A DNA stretch of 64,000 bases from Nocardia miyunensis NBRC 108239 (GCF_001613065.1 NZ_BDBQ01000053.1:1-64000), one strand, 5' to 3'. Counted from the first letter of the stretch, positions 50,755-60,151 are shown. Program-made: numbers and translations. The notes: generated by a model from the letters alone, not told the origin.

Positions 50755-52002
50755 TCAAGAATCCGGTTCTAGTTTTTCCTCCCGCGCATCGGCACCCGAC
50801 ACGATCAATCCGGTGAATACCTCGGCGGTCCTTCTCGCCTCACCGAAGGTTCGGCCGTAGGAGACCGCGCCCGTGGTCACCGCGCCGAGCAGCGCCCACA
50901 GCATCGTCGCGGCATCACCCGGGCTCGGCACACCCGCCGCGGACAGGTCGCGGGCGAGAATCGTTCGCGCGGAGGCGATCACGTCCGCCAGCACGGCTTG
51001 GACGCGTTCGTCACCGATCGAGTACAGCAGCACGTTCACCCGGAAGAACTCCGGATCGGCCTCGAAGGCGTCGAAGGCCGCCCGGACGCGCGCGGTGACG
51101 CGCGACTCGAGTGGCAGATGATCCATCGAGGAGGTGAAACCGCTGTCGGCGAACCAGTCCCGGATGACTTCGGCGTACAGCGCTTCCTTCGACGGGAAGT
51201 ACCGGTACAGGGTGCCCAGCGCGACATCGGCGCCGCGCGCGACGCTGGACATGTGGATCTTCTCGTAGGAGTTCTCCCGCAACGCCTCCCGCGCGCTTGC
51301 CACGATTCGCCGACGGCGACGCTGTTTGAACGTCGGCAATTCGGCGCTGATCGACACGCGCTCACCGGTATTGACGACGTGGTCGCCCGGAGTCGGCGAG
51401 ACCGGAGCACCGACGAAGAGCCGTACCACCTGATCGACGAGGTGATAGGCGTCGGCGAAGTCGGTGCCGTGGTAGACCGACGCGCTGACCGCGGAGTGCA
51501 CGATCGCCTGGATGATGATCGCGGCTTCGTGTGGCGTTATCAGGGTCAGGTCGGCGAGATCGTCGTGGAAGTACTGGTAGGCGTGTGCACCGACACCCGA
51601 CAGTTCGGCCTTGACCACGGGATCGGCACTCGAGAACAGGGCCACGGCGAGCCTGAAGAACTGCGGGCTGTCGGCGAAGGCCGCGATCATCGCGTGCGCA
51701 CGGATCCTGGCCCGTTCGGGACCGGCGGCGGAGACCGTCCGCAGGTGCTGCGCGTCCGTCCATTCGTGGAGGACGACCGCGTACAGCGATTCCTTGGACG
51801 GGAAATAGCGATACAGCGTCGCCTTGGCCAGACCCGCCACGCGGGCCACGTCGTCGATCTTGATCCGGTCGAACTCGCCCTCGGCCAAGCACTCGAACGC
51901 GGCATCGACGATCTGCCGATGACGTCCGCGCCGATGCGCGAACTCGGCGCCGGAAACGGGAACCCGGGTCGGTCCCGGCCGCTCCGCACCCACCGCCGCC
52001 AT
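50755..52002 (-). CDS. Double TetR-type regulator with two full HTH domains
   Basis: About 415 residues made of two TetR proteins in tandem. The first unit has HRRGRHRQIVDAAFECLAEGEFDRIKIDDVARVAGLAKATLYRYFPSKESLYAVV near residues 10-65, the second RRRRRIVASAREALRENSYEKIHMSSVARGADVALGTLYRYFPSKEALYAEV near 225-275, each with its own helical ligand domain. TetR proteins normally act as dimers of single units; a covalent pair could bind asymmetric DNA. ATG at 52002 has GGAGGG upstream. It is divergent from the P450 at 52382 across two palindromes. Confidence 0.9.
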   Translation of the reverse strand: MAAVGAERPGPTRVPVSGAEFAHRRGRHRQIVDAAFECLAEGEFDRIKIDDVARVAGLAKATLYRYFPSKESLYAVVLHEWTDAQHLRTVSAAGPERARIRAHAMIAAFADSPQFFRLAVALFSSADPVVKAELSGVGAHAYQYFHDDLADLTLITPHEAAIIIQAIVHSAVSASVYHGTDFADAYHLVDQVVRLFVGAPVSPTPGDHVVNTGERVSISAELPTFKQRRRRRIVASAREALRENSYEKIHMSSVARGADVALGTLYRYFPSKEALYAEVIRDWFADSGFTSSMDHLPLESRVTARVRAAFDAFEADPEFFRVNVLLYSIGDERVQAVLADVIASARTILARDLSAAGVPSPGDAATMLWALLGAVTTGAVSYGRTFGEARRTAEVFTGLIVSGADAREEKLEPDS

Positions 52003-52092
52003 CGATCGCGCCCTCCATCTCACAACTCTGGACCCACACTCGACAATCGCCACGGGTGACTACCGGGAATTCGATCTTCACACATGGTAGCC

Positions 52093-52104
52093 CCGAATGT
52101 TCGG
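52093..52104. promoter_or_regulatory. Palindrome A upstream of the 52382 P450
   Basis: CCGAA-TG-TTCGG, perfect 5-bp arms. It shares its last base with palindrome B. It lies about 90 bp from the double TetR start. Confidence 0.5.
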
Positions 52105-52116
52105 CTAACTATTAGC
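52104..52116. promoter_or_regulatory. Palindrome B upstream of the 52382 P450
   Basis: GCTAA-CTA-TTAGC, perfect 5-bp arms and a different sequence from palindrome A. Two unlike palindromes side by side would suit a regulator with two unlike DNA-binding domains. Confidence 0.5.
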
Positions 52117-52241
52117 AACGTATTGAAATGAGAACCCAAGTCTTGTTAGTGTTTGTGAGCGGCATCACTGCGATGCGGACCAGCAGCCCGGGCGACACTT
52201 CCGCCCCGACGCGCGGTCGTGTAATCAAGGAGAACTCTCCA

Positions 52242-52337
52242 TTGCCCTCTCGCGAAATCTTCAGTCACGGCGAAAACGCAATCGACACAACCACTTTCGC
52301 CGTTGACCCGCTTAGCGCAGACGTCATGGCCGCGTGA
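52242..52337 (+). CDS. Possible 31-codon leader ORF before the P450
   Basis: A short frame starting with TTG, preceded by AAGGAGA at 52227-52233 with 8-nt spacing. Its stop overlaps a GTG (GTGA at 52334) that is in frame with the downstream P450. It could be a leader peptide, or chance. No homology recognised. Confidence 0.35.
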   Translation: MPSREIFSHGENAIDTTTFAVDPLSADVMAA

Positions 52338-52381
52338 CCAGCGCTGTCCACGATCCACCACAGCCCGACAGGGAGACGCTC

Positions 52382-53632
52382 ATGGAGCTGTTCAACACCA
52401 GCCATCCGTTCACGACCGATATCGACATCTCGTCGTCGGCGTTCTGGGCGCAGCCGTTCGAGGAACGCGAGAAGTCCTTCGCCCGGCTCCGCGCCGAAGC
52501 GCCGGTCAGCTGGCACCCGCCGACCGATTACCACACCCCGCACAACCAGCAGGGTTTCTGGGCCGTGACGCGAGCGGCCGACATCACCACCGTGAGCACC
52601 AATAGTGAAGTCTTCCAATCGAAGTACGGCACCACGCTCGATCCGGCCGACCCCGGCGGCGCGGCCGCCAGCTTCTTCCTCGGCATGGACCCGCCCGAGC
52701 ACACCCACTACCGCGGCCTGGTGAACGCGGCGTTCACCCCGAAGCAGATCAAGCGGATCGAGGCGAGCATCGTCGCGAACGCCGAGGCCATCGTCGACGA
52801 CCTCGTCGGTGCGGGTGACATCGACTTCGTGGAGCACTGCTCCGCGCGGCTGCCGATGGAAACCGTCTCCGACATGGTGGGTGTGCCGCAGGCCGATCGC
52901 AAGCGCGTGGCACGAGCGGCGGAGAACCTCGTCGGCGGACTCGACGTCGCCGGGCTGGAAGGTGAGGCGAAACTCCTCAAACTCATGGAGGAGGCGGGAT
53001 TCCTGTTCACCATCGCCAAGGAACTGGCGATCTTCCGTCGCAAGAACCCCGGCGATGATCTGATGACGAATCTGGTCGAGGCGCGCATCGACGGGCAAGG
53101 GCTCAGCGACGACCATATCGGCGCTTTCATGCTGCTCATGAGCGTCGCGGGGAACGACACCACCAAGCAGACCACCACCCGGACCATGCTGTCGCTGCAA
53201 GAACATCCCGATCAGCGCGACTGGCTGATCGCGAATATGGACGTGGCGATGATGCCTGCGGTCGACGAGTTCGTCCGGCACGCGACCCCGGTCCTACAGT
53301 TCTCCCGCACGGCCGCAGTCGATGTCGAACTCGGTGGGCAGCGGATCGCGGCGGGCGACAAGGTCGTCATGTTCTACTGCTCGGGCAATCGCGACGAGAG
53401 CGTCTTCACCGATCCCGGCGCGTTCGACGTGACCCGGCCGCGCACCCGGCACGTCGGATTCGGCGGCGGCGGTGTGCATTACTGCCTGGGCCACAACGTC
53501 GCCAAGGTTCAACTGCGCTCGATCATCGGCGAGCTGATCCGGCGGGTGCCGAAGATCGAGTTCGGCGAACCCGTCCAGTTGATCAGCAACTTCATCAACG
53601 GCATCGAATCCCTGCCCGCGCGAATCAGTTGA
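52382..53632 (+). CDS. Cytochrome P450 (CYP124/125/142-like)
   Basis: A 416-residue P450. Heme loop FGGGGVHYCLGHNVAKVQL with Cys368; I-helix LLMSVAGNDTTKQTTTR, the AGNDTT form seen in the CYP124/125/142 group that oxidises terminal methyls of sterols and branched lipids; DPPEHTHYRGLVNAAFTPK after the B-C region. Terminal hydroxylation of a branched or sterol-like chain is inferred. ATG at 52382 has GGGAG upstream; a GTG at 52334 overlapping a leader ORF is an alternative. The alcohol dehydrogenase gene follows at 46 bp. Confidence 0.92.
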   Translation: MELFNTSHPFTTDIDISSSAFWAQPFEEREKSFARLRAEAPVSWHPPTDYHTPHNQQGFWAVTRAADITTVSTNSEVFQSKYGTTLDPADPGGAAASFFLGMDPPEHTHYRGLVNAAFTPKQIKRIEASIVANAEAIVDDLVGAGDIDFVEHCSARLPMETVSDMVGVPQADRKRVARAAENLVGGLDVAGLEGEAKLLKLMEEAGFLFTIAKELAIFRRKNPGDDLMTNLVEARIDGQGLSDDHIGAFMLLMSVAGNDTTKQTTTRTMLSLQEHPDQRDWLIANMDVAMMPAVDEFVRHATPVLQFSRTAAVDVELGGQRIAAGDKVVMFYCSGNRDESVFTDPGAFDVTRPRTRHVGFGGGGVHYCLGHNVAKVQLRSIIGELIRRVPKIEFGEPVQLISNFINGIESLPARIS

Positions 53633-53678
53633 TCCGCGTCTCGTCCACGGTTACATCGCACACCCCAGAGGAACACCA

Positions 53679-54773
53679 GTGACCACGTCGCTCTCCGCCG
53701 TCATCCGCGATCCCGCGGCGCCGTTCTCGGTCGAAACGATCCACCTCGACGACCCCGGTCCGCTCGAGGCGCTGGTCCGTGTCGTGGCCACGGGCTTCTG
53801 CCATACCGACCTCATCGGACGCAGCGGATTGCTCGGCGAGCATTTCCTGCCCGCGGTTCTCGGCCACGAAGGGGCGGGCGTCGTGGAAAAGGTCGGATCC
53901 GGCGTCACCTCGGTCGAACCGGGCGATCATGTGGTGCTCAGCTTCGATTCGTGCGGGACCTGCACGTCGTGCCGCGCCGGACGTCCGACCGATTGCGAGA
54001 CATTCGAAGCGCGCAATCTCGTCGGGCTCACGCCGGACGGCGGGCGCACCGCACGTGACGCGGCGGGCGAGCCGCTGACGAACCGCTGGTTCGGACAGTC
54101 CTCGTTCGGCCAGTACGCGCTGGCGACCGAACGCAATCTGGTGAAGGTCCGCCGCGACGTCCCGCTCGAGAAACTCGGGCCACTCGGCTGCGGCGTGCAG
54201 ACCGGCGCCGGTTCGGTACTCAATGTATTGCGGGTGAGTCCGGGCCAGTCCCTCGCCGTCTTCGGGGCGGGCGCGGTGGGGCTCTCTGCGATCATGGCGG
54301 CCAAGCTCTCCGGCGCGGGCGAGATCGTCGCGGTCGATCTCAACCCGGACCGCCGCGCGCTCGCCCTCGAACTCGGTGCGACGCGCGCGGTGGACGGCGC
54401 GGCGGGCGACGTCGTGACGGCGGTTCGCGCGGACTCGGGCGGACTCGACTTCAGTTTCGACACCACCGGAGTCGCCGCGGTCATGGCCGACGCGGTGCGG
54501 GTACTGCGCCGCCCCGGCACCTGCGTCCTGGTCGGCTCGAGTATGGAGATGCTGACCCTGCACCCATCCGAATTGACCAGCAAGACACTGACTTTCAGCT
54601 ACGAGGGCGGCGCGGTTCCACAGAACTTCATCCCTCGCCTGATCGATCTGTGGCAGCAGGGCGTCTTCCCCTTCGACCGCATGATCACCACCTACGACCT
54701 GGCCGACATCGCACAGGCCGAGGCGGACGCGACCGCGGGCAAGGCGGTGAAACCGGTCATCGTCATGCCCTGA
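53679..54773 (+). CDS. Zinc-dependent alcohol dehydrogenase (AdhD/class III-like)
   Basis: A 364-residue MDR-family dehydrogenase. Catalytic zinc ligands Cys in ATGFCHTD, His-Glu in GHEGAGVV and Cys in LGCGVQTG; structural zinc ligands in CGTCTSCRAGRPTDC; NAD site GAGAVG with Asp in AVDLNPDR. Likely NAD-dependent oxidation of the alcohol made by the upstream P450 to an aldehyde. GTG start with AGAGGA upstream, 46 bp after the P450 stop. Confidence 0.92.
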   Translation: MTTSLSAVIRDPAAPFSVETIHLDDPGPLEALVRVVATGFCHTDLIGRSGLLGEHFLPAVLGHEGAGVVEKVGSGVTSVEPGDHVVLSFDSCGTCTSCRAGRPTDCETFEARNLVGLTPDGGRTARDAAGEPLTNRWFGQSSFGQYALATERNLVKVRRDVPLEKLGPLGCGVQTGAGSVLNVLRVSPGQSLAVFGAGAVGLSAIMAAKLSGAGEIVAVDLNPDRRALALELGATRAVDGAAGDVVTAVRADSGGLDFSFDTTGVAAVMADAVRVLRRPGTCVLVGSSMEMLTLHPSELTSKTLTFSYEGGAVPQNFIPRLIDLWQQGVFPFDRMITTYDLADIAQAEADATAGKAVKPVIVMP

Positions 54774-54843
54774 CCGAACAATGCCGGTCGCCGCGCGGGA
54801 GTGCGGCGAACCATCCTTCCGCACAACCTGTTTCACGCCCCTC

Positions 54844-54891
54844 AACGGCGATGTCCCCGGTTCTGCACGCAGGACCGGGGACATCGCCGTT
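54844..54891. terminator. Strong bidirectional hairpin terminator
   Basis: An 18-bp perfect stem at 54844-54861 and 54874-54891 around a 12-nt loop, between the convergent alcohol dehydrogenase and CoA ligase genes. Confidence 0.8.
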
Positions 54892-54907
54892 GTTCGCGCT
54901 GAACGTC

Positions 54908-56497
54908 TCAGGACGCCGAATCCGCTGACACGGCCGAGCGTTTGACGAGTTCGTCGCGTACCTCGTTGCGGCGCATCTTCCCGGTCGCCATGCGCGGCAG
55001 AACCGATTCGAAAACTATCCTGCGCGGCACCTTGGGACCGGCGAGCCTTTCCTTGCAGAAGTCGCGCAGCTCCTCGGCCAGCGAATCAGCGGCGGTATAA
55101 CCGGAATTCAACTGAATCGCCGCCACCACGTTCTGACCCCACTCCGCGTCGGGCACCCCGACCACCGCGACGTCATCGACCGCCGGATGTTCCGCGAGCG
55201 CCTGTTCGACCTCGGCCGGATACACGTTGACGCCACCGGTGATGATCAGGTCGACGCGCCGGTCCTGGATGTACAGGTAACCGCCGTCATCGAGGTATCC
55301 GAGGTCGCCACAGGTGATGAAGCCGTCCGCGCCAACACTTTTCGCGGTCTTCTCCGAGTCGTTGTGGTAGTCGAAAGCGCCGCCCAGGGATTTGAAATGG
55401 ATGGTCCCGCTCACGCCGACCGGGGCGATGGCACCGTCCTCGTCGACGATGCGAATCGATTCCGGATCCGGCCGCCCGACCGTCCCCGGACGTTCGAGCG
55501 CCTCCTGCGGACTCGCACAGCACACGAATCCCTCTGTGGCAGCGAAGGATTCCCACACCACGGGACCGAAGTACTCGATGGCGTGCGCCTTGAGCTGCGG
55601 CGCGAACTTCGAACCCGCGACCAGAACGTGGCTCAGACTCGACAGGTCGAGCCCGGCGCGAATCTCCTGCGGCACCGCCAGCATGCGGTGAATATGCGTC
55701 GGCACCGCGTTGATCAGCGTCACACCGTATTTCGGGATCGAGCGCAGCACGTGCTCGGCGTCGAACCGCTCGAGGATGACGAGCGTGAACCCCTGATTGA
55801 GCGCGTTCCAGGTATAAGCGCCCGGCGCGGCGTGGTACCCCGGCGAGAACAGCATCGCGACGCCCGGATCCCGGACCCCGAACTTGGCGAGGAAGAACCC
55901 CGCACCCGCGGCCGCCACCTCCGGGCTTATGCGCGGCAGGGAGCGCCGAACTCCCTTGGGCCGCCCGGTCGTTCCCGACGTGTAGTACATGAACGAGCCG
56001 GACAACCGATCCTCTGGATCCTCGACGTCCCCGGAATCACGCAGTTCCGAGAACGAGCGCCAGCCGTCGACGGCCGCGCCCTCGACGAAACGCATATCCG
56101 CCGGTATCGCACCGGTCGATTCGATATTTCCGGACAGGTCCCCGGAGGCGACCAACAGCTTCGCGCCGGAATCCCGCAGGATATACTCCGCCTCCGCACC
56201 GGTCAGATGAGTGCTGATCGGAACCACGAGCACACCGAGTTGCAAAGCGCCCGTGAAGAACTCCCACTGCTCGACGCTGTTGTTCTGCCAACTCGCGACG
56301 ACGTCGCCCGCGGTGATCCCGAGCGAGCGCATCCGGTTGGCAATGCTGTTGGCACGCCGGCGAAGCTGCCCGAAGGTAACCGTCTCGCCGGTGACGTCGC
56401 TGATCAGCGCTGTCCGGTCGGGATGATGCCTGCCCCAGGCGTACGCTCCCCTGTCGTGGTGGCTCGGATCGTCGTAGATCGGTTCACGTTCCGTCAT
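54908..56497 (-). CDS. Acyl-CoA synthetase (FadD type)
   Basis: A 529-residue AMP-forming acid:CoA ligase: MYYTSGTTGRPKGVRRS, ESFAATEGFVCC (A5), GDLGYLDDGGYLYIQDRRVDLIITGGVNVYPAEVEQ and the catalytic Lys in MATGKMRRNEV. It is closely similar in layout to the ligase at 19324, so the two may be paralogues for related acids. ATG at 56497 overlaps the FadB stop by 4 bp, with GGAGCGG upstream; it is the last gene of the fadA-fadB-fadD operon. Confidence 0.92.
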   Translation of the reverse strand: MTEREPIYDDPSHHDRGAYAWGRHHPDRTALISDVTGETVTFGQLRRRANSIANRMRSLGITAGDVVASWQNNSVEQWEFFTGALQLGVLVVPISTHLTGAEAEYILRDSGAKLLVASGDLSGNIESTGAIPADMRFVEGAAVDGWRSFSELRDSGDVEDPEDRLSGSFMYYTSGTTGRPKGVRRSLPRISPEVAAAGAGFFLAKFGVRDPGVAMLFSPGYHAAPGAYTWNALNQGFTLVILERFDAEHVLRSIPKYGVTLINAVPTHIHRMLAVPQEIRAGLDLSSLSHVLVAGSKFAPQLKAHAIEYFGPVVWESFAATEGFVCCASPQEALERPGTVGRPDPESIRIVDEDGAIAPVGVSGTIHFKSLGGAFDYHNDSEKTAKSVGADGFITCGDLGYLDDGGYLYIQDRRVDLIITGGVNVYPAEVEQALAEHPAVDDVAVVGVPDAEWGQNVVAAIQLNSGYTAADSLAEELRDFCKERLAGPKVPRRIVFESVLPRMATGKMRRNEVRDELVKRSAVSADSAS

Positions 56498-58743
56498 GCC
56501 GACCGCTCCCCCCGCACCGCCACGTCGCCGGAATCCGGTTCCTCGCCAGCGGATTTCGGCGCACCGGGCGAGACGACGGCGTTCGGGCCGTAGAAGGTCT
56601 CACCGTTTTTCGCCATGTCGCGCAACAGATCCGGTGCGGCGAACTTGACGCCGTGTTCCTCGCGCAGACGATCCAGTTCGGCGACCACTTCGGCGATTCC
56701 GATCTGGTCCATGGCAACGAACGGCCCGCCGAGATGCGCGGGGAATCCGACGCCGAGAGTGGCGCCGAGATCACCGTCGGCGGCCCCCAACAGCACACCC
56801 TCGGCGAATGCGCGCGCGCCCTCCGCGAGCTGCGCGTACAGAATGCGGGACTTGACCTCGTCGATCGAGGGCTGATCGGCGAGCGGCGGGATCGCCTCGG
56901 ACAGACCGGCCCACAGCTGCCGCGAGCCATCGGCCCGGTAGTCGTAGAAGCCCTTACCGTTCTTGCGGCCGAGGCGGTCGTACTTGCCGACCAGGTAGGC
57001 ACCCAGTTCGTAGTCGGCGACCCCCGCATTCGGATCGGCGCGCACCTTGTCGATCAGCTTGGCGCGCCCCACGTCGAGCCCGATCGCGTCGGCGACGGTC
57101 AGCGCGCCCTGCGGCATCCCGAGCATGCGCGCGGCGTTCTCCACCAAACCCGGCAGCACACCCTGCTGCACCATGGCCATGCTCTCGGTGAGGAACGATC
57201 CGATGAAGCGGCTGGTGAAGAATCCCCAGCTGTCGTTGACCACGATCGGAGTCTTGCGCAGGATCCGCGCGAGATCCAGTGCGTGCGCCAGCGCCTCGTC
57301 GGAGGTCGCGCGGCCGCGGATGATCTCCAGCAGCGGCATCCGCTCGGCCGGGGAGAAGAAGTGCGTGCCGATGAAGTTCTCGGCCCTGCTCGTCAGGTCC
57401 GCGAGACCGGTGATCGGCAGCGCCGAGGTGTTCGAGGCGAGCACCACGCCCTCGGGCAGATACTTCTCGATCTCGGCGTACACCTCGCGCTTGACGTTCT
57501 CGGATTCGAACACCGCCTCGACGACGAAGTCCGCGTCGGCGAAGGCGGCGAAATCGGCGGTCGCCTCGATCCGGGACAGCACGGCGTCGCGCTTATCGGT
57601 GCTCGAGCGTTTCTTCTCGACGTCGCGGTCGAGCCGCTTCTGGGCATACCCCTTGCCCGCCGACGCCTTCTCCTCGGTCGTGTCCAGCAACACGACCCGC
57701 AGGCCCGCCTTGGCCGCGGCCAGCGCGATCCCCGCGCCCATGGTTCCGGCGCCCGCGATGCCGAGCGTCTTTATGTCCGCCTTGGGAATTCCGGCGGGCC
57801 GGGCGCTGAGCTTGTCGGCGGATTTCTTGCTCACGAACATCGTCCGGATGATCGCCTTGGACGTGGGATCCTCGAAGACGCGCTGAAAGTACTTGCCCTC
57901 CAAGCGAACCGCGGTGTCGAAGGGCAGCCGGATACCTTCCCACACCGCCGCCAGGATGGCGGTCTGCGCCGGCGCGTTGCCGAAGGTCTTGGCCCTGGTC
58001 ATGGCGTTGCCGAACAGGAAGATCCGGCCGACGTCCGGTGCGGAGGCGGGTAGCCCGCCGGGAACCCGGTAGCCCTTCTTGTCCCACGGCTGCACCGGAT
58101 CGCCGTCCTCGAGCAGCCACCGCCGAGCCCGCTCGCGCGCCTGATCCGGCGGCAGCACCGCGTCCACGATGCCGAGTTCCTTCGCCTGCCCCGCCGGGAC
58201 GAGCTTGCCCTGCAACATCAGCGGCAAGGCCTTCTCGACACCGATGAGCCTCGGCAGCCGCTGGGTGCCGCCGCTGCCGGGGATCAGCCCCACCTGGGAC
58301 TCGGGCAGCCCGAGCACCACGCCACGCGCATCGGTCGCGACCCGGTAGTGGCAGGCCAGCGCCAGCTCCAGGCCCGCGCCCGCGGCCGCGCCGTTGATCA
58401 CGACCGCGACTGGCTTGCCGCAGGTCTCCAACTTGCGCAACGCATTCGACATCACCTGCTGCCGGTCGAGCCGCTGCGCCGGGGACAGCTCCGCCGACGG
58501 TTCGCTGCCCTTGGCGCTGTCCATCTCCTTCAGATCGGCCCCGGCCAGGAAGGTGTCCTTACCGGAGACCAGGAGGATTCCCTTCGCGGCGGCGTCGGCC
58601 ACCGCGCGGTCGATCGCGGCGGCGAGGTCCGCCATGAACCGACTGCCGACGGCGTTGACGGGCGCACCGGGGACATCCATCGTCAAGGTGCAGATACCGT
58701 CCGCGTCGACGTCGTATCCGATGCTGTTGGTCATTGTTGTCAT
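56494..58743 (-). CDS. fadB: FadB-type enoyl-CoA hydratase / 3-hydroxyacyl-CoA dehydrogenase
   Basis: A 749-residue bifunctional beta-oxidation enzyme. The crotonase part (1-190) has both catalytic Glu (GAGLELALAC and LPESQVGLIPGSGGTQ). The dehydrogenase part has GAGTMGAGIA, THFFSPAERMPLLEII with the catalytic His, and the usual C-terminal helical domains. With the downstream thiolase it performs hydration, oxidation and cleavage of an enoyl-CoA. It starts 18 bp after the thiolase stop. Confidence 0.95.
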   Translation of the reverse strand: MTTMTNSIGYDVDADGICTLTMDVPGAPVNAVGSRFMADLAAAIDRAVADAAAKGILLVSGKDTFLAGADLKEMDSAKGSEPSAELSPAQRLDRQQVMSNALRKLETCGKPVAVVINGAAAGAGLELALACHYRVATDARGVVLGLPESQVGLIPGSGGTQRLPRLIGVEKALPLMLQGKLVPAGQAKELGIVDAVLPPDQARERARRWLLEDGDPVQPWDKKGYRVPGGLPASAPDVGRIFLFGNAMTRAKTFGNAPAQTAILAAVWEGIRLPFDTAVRLEGKYFQRVFEDPTSKAIIRTMFVSKKSADKLSARPAGIPKADIKTLGIAGAGTMGAGIALAAAKAGLRVVLLDTTEEKASAGKGYAQKRLDRDVEKKRSSTDKRDAVLSRIEATADFAAFADADFVVEAVFESENVKREVYAEIEKYLPEGVVLASNTSALPITGLADLTSRAENFIGTHFFSPAERMPLLEIIRGRATSDEALAHALDLARILRKTPIVVNDSWGFFTSRFIGSFLTESMAMVQQGVLPGLVENAARMLGMPQGALTVADAIGLDVGRAKLIDKVRADPNAGVADYELGAYLVGKYDRLGRKNGKGFYDYRADGSRQLWAGLSEAIPPLADQPSIDEVKSRILYAQLAEGARAFAEGVLLGAADGDLGATLGVGFPAHLGGPFVAMDQIGIAEVVAELDRLREEHGVKFAAPDLLRDMAKNGETFYGPNAVVSPGAPKSAGEEPDSGDVAVRGERSA

Positions 58744-58761
58744 TACTGTGTGCCGTCCTGG

Positions 58762-59973
58762 TCAGACTCGTTCGATGACTGTCGCGATGCCCATGCCGCC
58801 CGCCGCGCACAGCGCGGCCACCCCGGTGGACTGGTCCCGGCGTTCGAGTTCGTCGAGCAGGGTGCCCAGGATCATCGCCCCCGAGGCGCCGAGCGGGTGG
58901 CCCAGCGCGATGGCCCCGCCGTTGACGTTGAGGCGCTCGTGCTCGACGCCCATTTCATCCATGAAAACGACTGGGACGACGGCGAATGCCTCGTTCAACT
59001 CCCACAGGTCGATATCCGCCACGCCCATGCCCGCGCGCCGCAACGCCCGTCGGCAGGTCTCCGGCGGCGCGTCGAGGAACAGGACCGGATCCGTCGCGTA
59101 GGTGACCGACGATTTGATCACCGCGCGCGGACGCAGGCCGCTGCGCTCACCGAATTCGCGATTGCCGATCAACACGCCCGCCGCGCCGTCCACCACACCC
59201 GAGCTCGACCCGGCGGTGTGGACGTGCTGAATCTCGGTGAGCTGCGGGTACTTCTGGATGGCGATCTCGTCGAAACCCAGTGCGCCGCCTTCGAATCCGA
59301 AGGCCGCGGGCAGTGCGGCCAGCTTCTCCAGGGTGGTATCCGGACGCAGGTGCTCGTCACGATCGAGCACGACCGTGCCGATCACGTCGGTGATGGGTAC
59401 CAGCGCGTTGTCGAAGAATCCGCCCGCCTGAGCCTTGGCGGCGCGTTCCTGGCTGGCGAGGCTGTAGGCGTCCAGGTCGGGACGGCCGACGCCGCGCAGG
59501 CTCGCCAACAGGTCGGCGGCCACGCCCTGCATCATGAACGGATGTTCCGCGGTGAGCGCGGGATCGACGCCCCACGCGCCACCGCCGCCGGTGCCGGGCG
59601 GCACCCGGGACATGCTCTCGTACCCTCCGCCGATCGCGCTGTCGGCCCACCCCGCCCGAATCTTGGCCGCCGACACGGTAACCGCTTCCATACCCGACGC
59701 GCAGGCCCGATTGAGGTGCAGGCCGCCGACGGTATCCGAGAAACCCGCCGCGATGGGGGCGATCCGCACCGTGGTCGCACCCGCCTCCGCCCCCGGGCTG
59801 ACCACACCGAGCGCGACGTCATCGATGGCGTCGGCGGCCAGGTTGTTGCGTTCCCGCAGTCTGGCGAGCACCTGGGTGATCAGTGCGACAGAGGTGATCT
59901 CGTGCAGGGATCCGGACGATTTTCCCCGTCCGCGGGGTGACCTGGCGTGGTCGTAGATGAAGACTTCGTCCAT
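58762..59973 (-). CDS. fadA: Acetyl-CoA C-acyltransferase (FadA-type thiolase)
   Basis: A 403-residue thiolase with Cys91 (NRACASGME), NEAF, His359 (GHPLGASG) and Cys389 (CAAGGMG). It pairs with FadB to complete a beta-oxidation round. ATG at 59973 has GGAGAG four bases before it; an in-frame ATG at 59985 is weaker. First gene of the operon, with a regulon site 112 bp upstream. Confidence 0.93.
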   Translation of the reverse strand: MDEVFIYDHARSPRGRGKSSGSLHEITSVALITQVLARLRERNNLAADAIDDVALGVVSPGAEAGATTVRIAPIAAGFSDTVGGLHLNRACASGMEAVTVSAAKIRAGWADSAIGGGYESMSRVPPGTGGGGAWGVDPALTAEHPFMMQGVAADLLASLRGVGRPDLDAYSLASQERAAKAQAGGFFDNALVPITDVIGTVVLDRDEHLRPDTTLEKLAALPAAFGFEGGALGFDEIAIQKYPQLTEIQHVHTAGSSSGVVDGAAGVLIGNREFGERSGLRPRAVIKSSVTYATDPVLFLDAPPETCRRALRRAGMGVADIDLWELNEAFAVVPVVFMDEMGVEHERLNVNGGAIALGHPLGASGAMILGTLLDELERRDQSTGVAALCAAGGMGIATVIERV

Positions 59974-60084
59974 GAATCTCTCCATGTGTCGATGGGAACC
60001 GGGGCAGGGGAAGGGGATCCGCGAGCCGCTCGTCGCGCGGTTGCTCGGCCGGCGGAACTCATCACCACGACCGAACACATCGGA

Positions 60085-60098
60085 TAGAATTAGACTCT
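60085..60098 (-). promoter_or_regulatory. Regulon site 4 between fadA and TetR
   Basis: On the minus strand AGAGT-CTAA-TTCTA; with flanks a near-palindrome TAGAGT...TTCTA. It lies between the divergent fadA operon and the TetR gene at 60152, 54 bp from the TetR start. Confidence 0.55.
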
Positions 60099-60151
60099 AA
60101 CTTCAGAATCTTCCGGAGTCCACAGTTCACGCAGCCCATCCGGTCACTATC

